The notes beneath the pieces were generated by a model. That model saw only the letters and a program-made list of their open reading frames with translations. It ran no database searches and had not been told where the DNA came from. A stretch of 64,000 nucleotides of DNA. Source: Hygrophila difformis. Lineage: Eukaryota; Streptophyta; Magnoliopsida; Lamiales; Acanthaceae. The DNA lies in NCBI GenBank assembly GCA_030278955.1, contig JAOANR010000003.1:47641175-47705174 (forward strand), in the 5' to 3' direction. Below, piece after piece: positions 24,665 to 36,417 of this stretch. Both the position numbers and the translations under genes were made by a program. Every line of letters starts with the position of its first letter. Within the stretch, counting starts at the first letter, position 1.

Positions 24665-25369
24665 ATGCGAGACAGTATTTTCAAACAGTTGACCGTATTT
24701 TGGAACAGTTGTTCTCTTAGGAACAGTGCTCAATTTGTTGATTCATATTCACCTCAGTTTCGTCTGACGCAGCACGCCCTAATTCCTCTTTCATCCCGCA
24801 ATAGCTCCCACGAACTTGCTCTCGTCGTCGAACCGCCGTCCTTGCCCACCCCCACGCTCTCTTTTCCGTTGCATCACCACTCTACGGCGGCCCCACCGCT
24901 CGGCGGTGTTGATTTTTGCTGTGCGCCGGTGCATCCCCTCGGATTGCCACTTCGTCGCGGATCTGACATCCTCCTTGCTCCGTCCTGCAGGGTGTCGCCC
25001 GCCTCCTCCTATGCCTTCCCGGCCTCGTTCGTGCCGGCGACGTTCGTACCGGCGTCTGACACAGCCGATCGCGCCGTCGCCTACCCCGGTCATTCCTCCT
25101 TCGGGTATCCAGGGCCGCTGAGCAGCCGTTCTGCATCGGCCCCCTTCCGGCCTGTCCCTCATCCGTCTGGCTCTCGTCCTCCCGCCGTTCCCCGTCTACC
25201 AGCAACTCCCCAAAAAAAGGTAAGTCGGCCCTCCTCCACGGGCAACTTTGCACCGTCCATACAGACATGGTTTCATCCATTTTCAGATTTGTTCAATAGA
25301 ATGCTTATTGTGCACCTGTCTAGCCGGACTCGTGCGAACTGGAACCTTCCGGTGTGTGGACTCTGTTGA
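24665..25369 (+). other. Captured GC-rich first-exon-like segment in the Helitron
   Basis: A 234-codon open frame rich in Pro, Ser, Ala and Arg. GC content jumps sharply (about 24770-25215) against A+T-rich surroundings. A strong donor, AAAG followed by GTAAGT (near 25217), suggests the real exon ends there. I do not recognise the protein; it may be a 5' UTR and first exon of the captured RING gene. The frame begins in the Helitron terminus, so the ATG at 24665 is probably accidental. Confidence 0.45.
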
Positions 25370-26395
25370 ATGTGTTATATTTGTGTGCAATGACTGTTTC
25401 TCCTTTGACCATAAGGTATTTCATATAATGCCTCTTCCAGAAATGCCTAGGGCTGTGTCGGTTTGCTTAAACTGTGTGTGCGAGATGGCTGTGTCTGTTG
25501 GGTTTGTATTAAACTTTCTCCCATTTGGCTCATCGAAGTTCGCTCTTGCTTTGTATGCATTTTTCCATTCAAAAATTGCCATTTATGTTTCTGCTACGCC
25601 AGCTGGAAGCCTAGGCTTGTAATCTGCGCTACAGTATAAATTTCCATTTAGTTGTGTATGTTCAAAAAGAATTTGGAATTGGAATTTGAATTGGATTGGG
25701 AATAATGTGACTCTTTTGGGGCTCAGTTGGAGAATGGCAAAGGGTTCTCGGTGTAAAATCTGAAGATACAATGCTGCTGTAGATTTGCTGTAGTTGAAGA
25801 AAATTTAACCAGCTACTATTTGTTTATCTCTGCGGTTTACAAATCTGAATTCTTTGTACTGTATTTTTTGACCAAAACAGTGCTTGTTTCTTTCATCTAA
25901 TCATTATTGTATTATTGATACTTGAAAATTGATACTTGTTTCCTTCACAGTATGAAACCCCAGTCATCAATTTCAGTACAAGGCTGATATTTCTGGACAT
26001 CCCTTTGCCCATTCACTTGTCGCAAAGGCCAGCATCATCATCATCGTCTTCTTCCATATATATTGTTGGTGGAAGTAGTTGAATTAATAGTATTAATAGT
26101 CTCATTTTCTTTATAAATTTATCGACTCATTTTCCCGTGCATTTAATTTGGTGACTTAATTGTTTATGCACTTCAGCATGAAATTGTGATTTTCTAAGAA
26201 CAATCAAATTTGGAAAGCATAGTTTACTTTAGTAATGGGGAACCTTATATTTTAAAATCTCTTGTTTGTTTGCACCCACCCTTGTTTTTATTTATTGCGC
26301 TTGAGTTTGTTTGTTTCTCATTTGATTTAGGCTTGAGTTTTTTCATTGGATTTTTGTTGCTATAATTTTTAAAGAGCTCTGACCATTTTCGTTTG
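25370..26395. other. Helitron interior, intron-like
   Basis: T-rich, no convincing exon. Consistent with captured intron sequence between the GC-rich first segment and the RING-gene exons. Confidence 0.35.
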
Positions 26396-26414
26396 GGGAT
26401 GTCCATTCTTGCAG

Positions 26415-27771
26415 CGCTGTTGCGCACCAACGATTGATGGATTTCGGTCCTCGGATTCGATTGATTTACATACTTATTGTTGTTGATTTACAACAGTTCA
26501 CATTCAAAGACCTGTGCGACCTCCATTTGCCTTTGGTATGTACAATTCCACCTTGCTCCATATCGTTGAATAACTTTGCTCCCGTCTCCTGATAATTGGA
26601 CTTGCTGATAGCAAATATTAACTTTTGATGTGTTTCTTTTTTCTTCTATTCTTGTTAGTTCCTCCAACAATTTGTCCCCATGGGTTAATCCTTTTAGCTC
26701 TCCAGAGTCCTCAGGTATTTCAGTGTATATGTGGTGTGAAAGATAGAGTATATTGGTTTCTTCTTTATCTTCGAATTAATATTCTAATGTGATAGGTCAA
26801 CAACATCCTGGCATACCGGCTCATTATGTAAGGACCTTCCTAGACTCATTAATATGATGGAAACTGATAATCTTTAACTGATCTTCATTCAGTTAGTTAC
26901 ATAATTCATTTATTCACATAATGATTATGATTGTAAACTTTACAGGTCAGATTCCTCCAGGTTCTAGACCCAATATCAGGCCTCAAGCTTCTCCTAGTGT
27001 TTCAACTCATTCAATGTTGAAGAGACTAGCAACTGAATATCCTCCAGCCATGTATACAAGTCAACACCGGAAAATTGTTCCTCAACCTGATCATGTAAAA
27101 TGGGAAGGTAGGGATCGTACTTTGATATGCCAATAGTTTTTTTTTTTTTTATAATTTTTTACTCCCTCCGTCCCATTCCAAATGTCCTACTTACATTTTT
27201 GGATGTCCCATTACAAATGTCTTCTTTCTATAAATAGAAATAATTTTCCCCTCCAACAACTATGTGGACCCCACCATATACTCACAAACCAACTCTACCT
27301 TAATTCCCGTGCCCAACAGTAACCAGACACTTGGAGTGGGACGGAGGGAGTATTTTTTAAAAAATGCTTAATATCAAAATTTAGTGATATTTAAATACTT
27401 ATTTATCAAGTTTGTGCTGCAATCAGCCAATCACTTGTCACTTACATTCAAGGTATTAAAATTGTTAGAAAGTCTGTTTAGAATACCACGCTTTATCCCC
27501 CACCCCCCCCACCCCCCAACCACTAACATTAGTAATGCCCATGTTTGTAGGTCTTGAATTGCCTCTTAAACCAACAGGACACAAGTGTTACTTATGCAAG
27601 AGGGACCTGTCATTTACAGCTGAAGGCCCGGTGTATCATCCTCCTACTCCACAACTGTCCTACCTTGTGGGCTGTGGCCATACTTTTCACGACCATTGCT
27701 TGCACATAATCACGCCTGAAGACCAGTTGAAAATTCCTTCATCCATTCCTTGTGTCATTGGTGAGACCTAA
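26415..27771 (+). pseudogene. Captured RING-type zinc-finger gene, C-terminal exons
   Basis: Clear exons: 26946-27105 (GQIPPGSRPN to HVKWEG) and 27551-27771 (LELPLKPTGH to IGET, stop TAA). They join in frame across GT-AG borders. The last exon has RING-like ligands CYLC and CGHTFHDHC, then SSIPC where CIPC is expected, so one ligand appears lost. The family resembles plant RING proteins ending in a C-I-P-C-A-I-G-type tail, probably ubiquitin ligases (inference). Possible upstream exons at 26415-26537, 26658-26712 and 26797-26828 do not all connect in one frame, which suggests decay after capture or alternative splicing. The Stowaway MITE at 27162 lies in the intron between the two clear exons. 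Confidence 0.7.
27162..27350. mobile_element. Stowaway MITE inside the Helitron
   Basis: Perfect inverted ends CTCCCTCCGTCCC with TA at both sides (27160-27161, 27351-27352). 189 bp, same family as 45747-45936 in opposite orientation. A short C-rich run follows near 27500. Confidence 0.95.
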
Positions 27772-28132
27772 CTAACACTTCTTCATTCCTTGGATCTAAT
27801 CTGTTTGCATTGGAATTGAAGATAGATGAGATTATATTCCTAGAATTTTGGTTATTAGGGATCATTTTGAACCAAAAAAAGGAAAAAAATGAAATATTTG
27901 AAGTGCTGGTTGAGCTGGCTATATAATTCATGAAACTGTACATATATAAGGTTATTGCCCAAGCTCCATGATGAGGGGTTTTTGCACTGAAAGTGCATTT
28001 TGTTCATGTCAGCCAAATGAGGAGTTTTGCTCTTTTTCGTTTCATTGCACAGTTTATATTAGCTCCTATAGTTTCTAATTGGACTTATATGATTGATTGA
28101 TCTATGCAGTTGCCCAAACATTATTTTAAATA
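27691..28132 (+). repeat. Internal duplication in the Helitron, copy 1
   Basis: About 440 bp starting inside the last RING exon (GACCATTGCTTGC) and ending near 'cccaaacatta' is repeated at 29130-29563 with roughly 90% identity by eye. This copy has SSIPC; the other has the expected CIPC. Confidence 0.93.
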
Positions 28133-28423
28133 TAGAATCTTCCAAGAATAATGCTTTGAGAATTTGAAAATAAGTTTATACTATTTTTTTTTTAATATTT
28201 CTTAGGCAACCATTTCCTATCCCTATTTATTTTTAAATAATTACACAGCAAAATCAAGTATGCGTAACAGTTGTAATAATGTGCGTAATTTCCATGATTT
28301 AAAGGTTGGCATATCTTTATTTATTTAGTTTTTGGCATATGGCATGGAGTTTTTAGCTTTTCACCTTTTCGCGTTTTAGCTGATTAATTTGACTTGCTCT
28401 GTTTTCATATTTTCATGTAATAG

Positions 28424-28900
28424 AGTGGCATGAGGAATCTGGAGAAAGAGTAAAAGCAAAACCTATATACCGGGTACGTGAGTTGGTTAAGTGAGCAATT
28501 GAGAATGAATTGCTAAATAGTTGTCTGAATATTATTCTGAAAACTTGAACACATTTACAAATTGTAGGAGATTCAAATGTTGGAAGAAAAGTTTTGGCTG
28601 CTTATTGTCCTTTGTACATTATATATTTTTTTGCTCAATATATACATGAATACCCATTTACAAAATATGTAGATTCCTCAAACACAATGGTTAGTGTGCA
28701 GTTGTGAATATTTTTTTCTTCCCTTTGTTTGGCTCACTCAGAGATGTTTTGGAAGAATTTTTGCCTGGTGATGTTCTATCAGGTTCAACAACAGAAGGGT
28801 TCCCGGTGTGTAATGTTTTTCCCTGTGGAACTTCTTTGGATAGGACTATTTATGGTTTTCTTTGTGGTGTTATGGACTATGTTGCAACTGTAAATTTAAA
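28424..28900 (+). other. Exon-like segments of unknown origin in the Helitron
   Basis: Two candidates with splice-like borders. The first is about 28425-28471 after AATAG, reading EWHEESGERVKAKPIY and followed by GGTACGTGAG. The second is about 28740-28892 after CACTCAG, reading RDVLEEFLPGDVLSG and on to GVMDYVAT. I do not recognise either protein. They lie between the two copies of the internal duplication, so may come from a separate capture. Confidence 0.35.
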
Positions 28901-29129
28901 GTTCAAAATACATTTAGACTATTTAATCCCCTACTTATAAAACTTAGAGGTGGTTCCATGGTGCATGTTCTCTGTGAGAAGAATAGTAGTTACAAATGAT
29001 TTTGAACGAATGATTTGATCAATGTAGTGTTCACTTTTATCTTTGAAAGAATGATTTCATATCGATAGTTAAAAATGCATATATCTAGCTCCATGGTCAG
29101 CAAGAATGTTCAGAAATCATCTATGCACT

Positions 29130-29563
29130 GACCATTGCTTGCACATAACCACACCTGAAGACCAATTGAAAAACCCTCCATGCATTCCTTGTGCCCATGG
29201 TCAGACCTAACTAACACTTCTTCATTCCTTGGATCTAATCTGTTTGCATTGGAATTGGAGATAGATGAGATTATATTGATAGAATTTTGGTTATCAGGGA
29301 TCATTTTTAACAAAAAAAATTTCAATCTTTGAACTGCTGGTTGAGCTAGCTATATAATTCATGAAACTATACATATACAAGGTTATTGCCCAAGCTCCGT
29401 CATGAGGGTTTTCGCACTGAAAGTGCATTTTGTTCATGTCAGCCAAATGAGGGGTTTTGCTCTTTTTAGTTCCATTGCACAGTTTATGTTAGCTCCTATA
29501 CTTTCTAATTGGACTTATATCATTTATTGATCTATGCAGTTGCCCAAACATTATCTTAAATTT
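29130..29563 (+). repeat. Internal duplication in the Helitron, copy 2 (truncated RING end)
   Basis: Partner of 27691-28132. It encodes only the end of the RING exon (DHCLHITTPEDQ, then NPPCIPCAHGQT and a stop). It keeps the C-x-x-C pair lost in copy 1, so it looks closer to the ancestor in that position. Confidence 0.92.
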
Positions 29564-29705
29564 GATTTCAAATTTATTTAGTATTTTCTTTATAGGTTTA
29601 AGATTTCATTTGTGTCCTTACACTATTATGGCTTTAATTTTGGGAACCGAGTTTGCGGTGATGGGCTTCATTCTGGATTTTGTTTTGGTGATTGGGTTAT
29701 TTGCA

Positions 29706-29885
29706 GAAGTGACAGATACATTTTGTTTTGCGAGCTTGTCTGCTATAGATAAAGTGCTGAAGAATTTTGACACCAGTCATGACTGTAGAATCGATCCAAA
29801 TAAGTTCATTCCAGTAATTAGGGGATGGATTACAGAAGCCAGGAGTGCCATACTTTCCAATAAGTTTGATTTGATGAAACTCTGA
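29706..29885 (+). other. Exon-like segment with an EF-hand-like loop in the Helitron
   Basis: After a TTTGCAG acceptor the frame reads EVTDTFCFASLSAID to LMKL and a TGA stop. It contains DTSHDCRIDPNK, which resembles an EF-hand loop but has Cys at position 6 and Lys instead of Glu at position 12, so calcium binding is doubtful. Gene of origin not recognised. Confidence 0.4.
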
Positions 29886-30587
29886 TGAATTCCACTTGGT
29901 ATGTTGAGCACTTCTGGGGATGATTTTGCACGAAGACATTAACTTGTCATTTTTATACCCATGTCCTCTTCTCATAACTGTTTTGCTGTGCTCCATTTTA
30001 TTCTCTAGGTACTTTCCAAAAAACAAGACGCAGAAGAATACAGGGGCTCCATACTTTGGTTTCTAATAATTAAGAGGTTTGTTTATGGTTTTGCTACTGT
30101 TCAGGTATCTCTAAATCATAATCTGATTTCCTCATTGCGCTCCCATTTTATTTTTGGGGATTCCTTCCTGCCATTTGCTATCCATTCTAGGATTGTAACG
30201 GGAGTTTCCTATGATTAAATTTCCAGTGTTGCTTATCGGTTGTTGCTTCTTTATTCTTGCAGATATGTATTTTGAATTTGGCTGTAATTTGACAGTAACA
30301 CCTATGGGCTATGGTCCGCGCCTGTAATTTCTACAGCCACCTGGCAATCCGTGTTGTGCAGCTGTGGCACGGTTGCAATCTCTAAGTTGCCTTGTTTTGA
30401 AAATTTGAGCCTTTGTTTCCCTTTGCATTATCTATTTTCATTATAGTACTTAGCTAAAAAAAAACCTTCAATGGATATACAATATTGTTTGTTCGATTTA
30501 TAGTTATTGGATGTCTTATTACAGTTTTCTATATTGTTTATTCCTCACCGGGCGCGCGCAGCGTAGCGCGCCCCATAAGAATTCTAG

Positions 30588-30925
30588 TATATATATATAT
30601 ATATATGTGAGTATAAATTATATGTGTAATAATATGTTTGTTGTGTATATATATATATATGCTTGAGCTTAGGAGTGGTAATGACTATAATTATCTTAAG
30701 AAAACAATAATGAACAAAAGAGCAAAGGTAGAGAAAATAGCAAGATGAGGAGATTGTATTAATTTCTATATCTCAATGAACAAACTCATCTATTTATAGG
30801 CAAATATAATCCACCTTATATGACATTAAGAGCCACCTTATATGACATTAATAGCCACCATATTTTACTTTCTCATCATAGCAAGACATTCAATATGCAT
30901 GTTTTTAATGCATGTATTTAGAACA
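30588..30925 (-). repeat. Left (3') LTR of element 3, part right of the Helitron
   Basis: Aligns to 35870s-36219 of the right LTR apart from AT-repeat length and a few substitutions. The remaining 21 bases of this LTR are at 24630-24650. Confidence 0.94.
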
Positions 30926-31173
30926 CCCCCTGAATGTCTTGAATACAAAGAATATGCCTCGTTAAAACCTTACTAGGAAAAAACCCTCTGGGAAAAAATC
31001 CAAGTTTGGAAAAAGAGTACATGATTCTTGTGTATTTACTTCTCCCCCTCATCAGTTGAGATTCCTCAGTTGGCGCATCCCGATACGTTTCACCAATTTT
31101 TCGAATGTTGCTGTTGGTAGTGCCTTGGTAAATAAATCTGCAAGATTATCAGCTGAACGGATTTGTTGCACAT

Positions 31174-34100
31174 CTATTTCACCATTTTTCTGTAGATCAT
31201 GAGTGAAGAAAATTTTGGTGAAATATGTTTCGTTCTATCTCCTTTAATATACCCTCCCTTCAATTGTGCTATACAGGCTGCATTATCCTCATATAAAACT
31301 GTTGGGGGTATTTTCTCTTCAGTAGTTATGCTACAATTTTTCAGTATATGGTGCATCAGAGATCGCAACCATACACATTCTCGACTTGCTTCATGGATTG
31401 CTAAAATTTCAGCATGATTTGAGGAAGTAGCAGTCGAAGTCTGCTTCATTGATCTCCATGAAATTGCAGTACCACCGCATGTAAAAACATAGCCGGTTTG
31501 AGATTTGGCTTTATGCAGATCTGACAAATATCCAGCATCAGCAAAGCCGATTATTTCATGTCGAGAATTATTTGGATAAAATAACCCAAGATCAATAGTT
31601 CCTTGGAGATAGCGAAATATATGTTTAATTCCATTCCAATGTCGTTTTGTAGGAGATGAACTGAATCTCGCTAATAAATTTACTGCAAATGATATATCTG
31701 GTCTAGTGCAGTTTGCGAGATACATTAAAGCACCTATGGCACTTAAATATGGGACCTCTGGTTCAAGAATTTGTTCACCTTCATCTTGTGGTCTAAACGG
31801 ATCCTTTTTTATATCAAGTGATCTTACGACCATTGGAGTACTCAATGGATGTGATTTATCCATATAAAATCGCTTTAATACTCTCTGAGTATAAGCTGTC
31901 TGATGAACAAAAGTTCCATCATTTTAATATTCAATTTGCAGACCAAGACATGATTTGGTTTTACCAAAATCTTTAATTTCAAACTCCTTTTTCAGGTATT
32001 CAACAGCATTTTGAAGCTCCTCTGGAGTTCCAATCAAGTTGAGATCATCAACATAAACTGCAATAATTACAAACCCTTGTCCATTTTTCTTAATGAAAAT
32101 ACATGGACAAATTGGGTCATTTGTATAACCCTCTTGTATCAATGACTCACTGAGTCGGTTATACCACATTCGCCCGGACTGTTTCAGTCCATATAGGGAT
32201 TTTTGTAATTTAATGGAATACATATGTTTAGGATTTGATTCATATGTCTCTGACATTTTTAATCCTTCTGGGACCTTCATATAGATATCTGTATCTAAAT
32301 TTCCATATAGATACGCAGTAATAACATCCATTAATCTCATTTCAAGATTTTGATGGACCGCTAAACTGATAAGATATCTAAATGTTATTCCATCCATTAC
32401 GGGGGAATATGTTTCCTCATAATCAAATCCGGGTCTCTGTGAGAACCCTTGGGCGACTAATCTCGCTTTGTATCTGACAATTTCATTTTTGTCATTTCTT
32501 TTTCGGACAAAGACCCATCTGTATCCAACTGGCTTTATACTTTCTGGTGTTTTGGCAATCGGTCCAAACACATTTCGTCTAGCCAGGGAATCCAATTCAG
32601 ATTGGATTGCATCTTTCCATTTTGGCTAATCTTTTCTTTTCCGACATTCATCAACCGAATTTGGTTCATGATCCTCGTCATCATTTATGATGTCAAGTGC
32701 TATGTGGTACGAGAATACATTATCTATGATATTTGCATCTCGATTCCAAACATTTCTGCTTGTGACAAAATTGATTGATATTTCATTATTTTCAAGTTCA
32801 TTCTCCTCTGGAGCTGTTTGCTCTTCAAGAGCGTCTTTTTCCTCTGGAATATTTTCTGTAATTTTGTCACTTTCAATGATTTGTGATCCTCTTTTCTTTC
32901 GAGGATTTTTATCTTTGGAACCTGGTGGTCTACCACGCTTTAAGCGTGCAGTAGATTCATCTTTGGCACTTGTAATTGGTCCCTCTGGGACATTAATTTT
33001 GATTGGAACATTTGCTGCCGGTATATGAGATTTAGTTACTCTTTTAGAATCGCATAATGCATCCGGCAATTGATTTGCAATACTCTGCAAATGTACAATT
33101 CTTTGTACTTCTAGTTCACAATCATTTGTACGAGGATCGAAGAAATCTAATGGTGTTTTCCAGTTGATTTCTTTTTCTTTCTTTGGTTGATTTCTATCTC
33201 CCCCTAATGTCGGGAAATGAGATTCGTCAAAATGACAATCTTTGAATTTCGCAGTAAATAAATCACCAGTTAATGGTTCGAGATATCGAATAATCGATGG
33301 TGATTCATACCCGACATATATTCCCAATCTACGTTGGGGACCCATCTTTGTGCGCCGAGGTGGTGCAATCGGGACATACACAGCGCAACCAAATATTCTG
33401 AGATGGGATATATTGGGTTCATGCCCAAATGTTAATTGTATAGGGGAGTATTCATGATAATGTGTCGGCCTTAACCGCACCAATTTTGCTGCATGTAATA
33501 TTGCATGCCCCCAAGCTGTCAATGGCAATCCAGATCTCATTAATAATGGTCTGGCAATTAATTGTAAACACTTTATAAGCGATTCAGCAAGTCCATTCTG
33601 TGTATGGACATGAGCAACAGGATGCTCAACTGTTATGCCAATTGACATGCAGTATTCATCAAACCTCTGGGATGAATATTCACCAGCATTATCCAATCGG
33701 ATATTTTTTATTGTATAATCAGGGAATTGTGCTCGTAATTTAATAATTTGAGCAAGTAATTTTGCAAACGCATGGTTACGAGATGATAATAATGATACAT
33801 TGGACCATCGTGTTGATGCATCAATTAGCACCATAAAATATTTAAATGGTCCACATGGTGGATCTATAGGTCCACATATATCACCCTGAATTCTTTCAAG
33901 AAAACTGGGGCTTTCAGTTCCCACTTTCGTTGGTGAATGTTTGGAAATCAATTTTCCTTGGGAGCAAGCAACACATATATAATCATTATGTTGCAGCAAC
34001 TTTTGTCCCTTTAATGAATGGCCATGACTATTTGTAATAATTCGCCTCATCATTGTAGAGCCAGGATGGCCTAGGCGATCATGCCATATCATATATTCAT

Positions 34101-35805
34101 CATTAAGCCTATGGCTTCCAATAGACTTCTGGCCTATTTTGGGATGATATATATTAGTGGGACTCTGGCCATTAATAAACCTCTGGTTTATTTGGGGAAT
34201 ATTAGACCTGTGGTCTAAGTGATAATTTTCAATTGTATTTATCTTTGAAAAATACAATCCAGAAGACAGAGCTGGTAATTTTTCCAATATATATTTCTTA
34301 CCATGTGTGGTATTTGTAATTAATAAATATTCGACATTCTCTGAAGTCGATGTCTCGAGATGATACCCATTTTCTCGGATATCTTTTAAACTTAATAAAT
34401 TTCTTCGAGACTTGGGAGATAGGAGTGCATTTTTCACAATTAATTTTGTTCCCTTTGGGAAAATAAGGTTGGCTGTGCCAATTCCTTGTATAATATTTGC
34501 ACTACCACATATTGTGTTTATATTTGTATCTCCCATTTTTAAATTGGAAAAATACCTTATGTCTTTTAGTATTGTGTGCGTTGAAGCACTATCAATAAGA
34601 CATATATTATCACTTTTAAAATTCCCCATTTTGCTGGAATTAAAACAAGATATAATTAATATTAAAACAAGATTTAACATAAGTGAAATATTACAATACA
34701 GAGACAATAAGATAGCACACATACAAAAGTAAAGACAGATACCGAAGTTCAAAGCGCAATAAAAATAATAATACAACATAACAATTAAACCAAATCATTA
34801 TATAAATCTTCAACTTGAAATTCTGGGATATTGGGCATATTCTCCTCAGAATTCATTCTGTCAACATGGTTTGTTTCAACCACCCTTTTTCCTTTATCCC
34901 TCTGGGAATCTTGATAAAGTTTCACCCAATGATCTCTGGTACGACAATTTTTGTACCAGTGCCCTTTTAGGCCGCATCTATCGCATTTTGCTTCTTCATA
35001 GTTCTGTTCTTGGACATCACCTCTGGTTTTGCCTTGATTCTGATTACGTGTGTCTGTCGTGGGCCTAATGTAAACATTGTTGCGGAAATGATTTTTCCCA
35101 CGGCCTCGGTTATACCCACGACCACGAGGTCTCTGACCCCGGCCACGACTACGGCCACGACCACGGCTGGAAGATTCAGTCACATGTGTCTCTGGCAATG
35201 GACTACTGTCAATTGGTCTCATTTCATGATTTTTTAATAATAAATCATTATTCTTTTCAGCCAATAACAAAAACGTAATCAGATCAGAATATTCAGTGAA
35301 ACCCTGTGCTCGGTATGTTTGTTGTAACACTGTATTGGAGGGGTGGAATGTAGAGAATGTCTTCTCTAGCATTTGTTTATCAGTAATTGTCTCACCACAC
35401 AGTCTTAATTGTGATACGATATTAAACAGAGCAGAATTGTAATCATTTACTGATTTAAAATCCTGGAATCGTAAGTGTGACCAGTCATACTGGGCTCGAG
35501 GGAGATTAATTGATCTTAAATGATCATATCTTTTTTTCCAAATTCTCCCAGAGTTCAATTGGGTCTTTGACCGTTAAATACTGTGTTTTCAATCCCTCAT
35601 CAAGATGATGGCGGATGAAAATCATAGCTTTCGTACGGTCTTGGTTTGAAGCCTGATTATCTTTTTCAATTATTTTTTCAAAACCCATTGATTCCAAATG
35701 GATTTCAACATCCATTTTCCAAGATAGATAATTATCTCCAGATACCATCAGTGGTCTGAAATCCTGCTTTGTCAAGTTAGCCATAATAGAATTATTGAAA
35801 TACAA
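31174..35805 (-). pseudogene. Gag and Pol of copia element 3, broken by a frameshift and two stops
   Basis: Pieces in reading order: gag N-part 35805-35524; gag C-part 35558-34785 with RGRGR repeats and zinc knuckle CDRCGLKGHWYKNC; protease-integrase 34629-32626 with DSAS, HDRLGH, CVAC, GDICGP and LDNAGEYSS; reverse transcriptase 32595-31924 with YVDDLN; RNase H 31863-31174 with YEDNAAC. The gag pieces are split by a one-base slip in a run of seven A (near 35530). A stop at 32626-32628 sits where the family has Trp, and another at 31924-31926 interrupts pol; both are in the frame of their neighbours. Gag ends with its own stop and pol opens in another frame after about 150 A+T-rich bases, with an ATG at 34629. 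Element 4 shows the same gap. Confidence 0.88.
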
Positions 35806-35861
35806 AATATTACCTCAAAGAAATTCCGACAGAGCTCCGTTCGTAGCTCGTGCTGATAACG

Positions 35862-36219
35862 TGTTATAGAAATAATGATATATATATATATATGAGTATA
35901 AATTATATGTGTAATAATATGTTTGTTGTGTGTATATATATATATATATATGCTTGAGCTTAGGAGTGGTAATGACTATAATTATCTTAAGAAAACAATA
36001 ATGAACAAAAGAGCAAAGGTAGAGAAAATAGCAAGATGAGGAGATTGTATTAATTTATATATCATCTCAATGAACAAACTCATCTATTTATAGGCAAATA
36101 TAATCCACCTTGTATGACATTAAGAGCCACCTTATATGACATTAATAGCCACCATATTTTACTTTCTCATCATAGCAAGACATTCAATATGCATGTTTTT
36201 AATGCATGTATCTAGAACA
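35862..36219 (-). repeat. Right (5') LTR of element 3 (358 bp)
   Basis: Uninterrupted LTR, used here as the empty-site reference for the Helitron. The (AT)n tract near 35878-35891 is where the other LTR received the Helitron. Confidence 0.95.
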
Positions 36220-36254
36220 TAATACTAGTAATTTTTTATTTGTAATAAACAACC

Positions 36255-36310
36255 ATTTGTAACAATTTGTAATTCGTGTGGATGAGCTCCCACCATCCAT
36301 CCATCCACGG
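36255..36310 (+). repeat. Truncated SINE tail
   Basis: Reads tttgtaattcgtgtgg then atgagctcccaccat, the 3' part shared with the SINEs at 36418 and 48406. The tRNA-like head is missing. Confidence 0.6.
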
Positions 36311-36417
36311 CTTAAGACTATATTTAGAAAATAATTACCTTTGGATTTTAGAATTAATAGTGAAATAATTTTAATTTTAAATAAAATTGAGATAATTTTG
36401 AGCAACGATATTAGATG

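Larger units (their letters stand above)
24651..30587 (+). mobile_element. Non-autonomous Helitron (5.9 kb) with gene fragments
   Basis: The 5' end is TCTATTATATATAAATGC after a host A (24650). The 3' end is CTAG (30584-30587) before a host T, preceded 10 bases upstream by a hairpin with an 8-bp perfect stem, GGGCGCGC and GCGCGCCC (about 30550-30573). These are the TC...CTRR, hairpin and A/T-target hallmarks of Helitrons. Removing it restores the left LTR of copia element 3 exactly: the joined flanks match 35862-35905 of the right LTR. No Rep/helicase is visible. The cargo is exon-like DNA, including a RING-finger gene and a partial internal duplication. Confidence 0.92.
24630..36219 (-). mobile_element. 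Ty1/copia retrotransposon 3, left LTR split by a Helitron
   Basis: Right LTR 35862-36219 (358 bp). Left LTR 24630-24650 plus 30588-30925 (359 bp once the Helitron is left out). Internal region 30926-35861. LTRs begin TGTTCTAAA and end TATAACA on the minus strand and differ by only a few substitutions plus AT-repeat length. The polypurine tract TTCAGGGGG abuts the left LTR. The base order after the 5' LTR (CGTTATCAGCACG) is not the standard initiator-Met site. The coding region carries a frameshift and at least two stops, so this copy is defective. Confidence 0.93.

Noticed and set aside
24665..25369. A 234-aa protein gene at the Helitron 5' end
   Set aside because: It starts in the Helitron terminus, has biased Pro/Ser composition and a strong splice donor in the middle; treated as a captured exon, not a gene.
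26797..26828. A small RING-gene exon (QQHPGIPAHY)
   Set aside because: Its ends have AG and GT, but including it breaks the frame into the next clear exon. Without it, the exon near 26658-26712 joins correctly.
34634..34791. A spliced intron joining gag to pol in element 3
   Set aside because: A possible acceptor (TTAATTCCAG) and donor exist, but joining them puts pol out of frame and gives an immediate stop. No other pair looked convincing.
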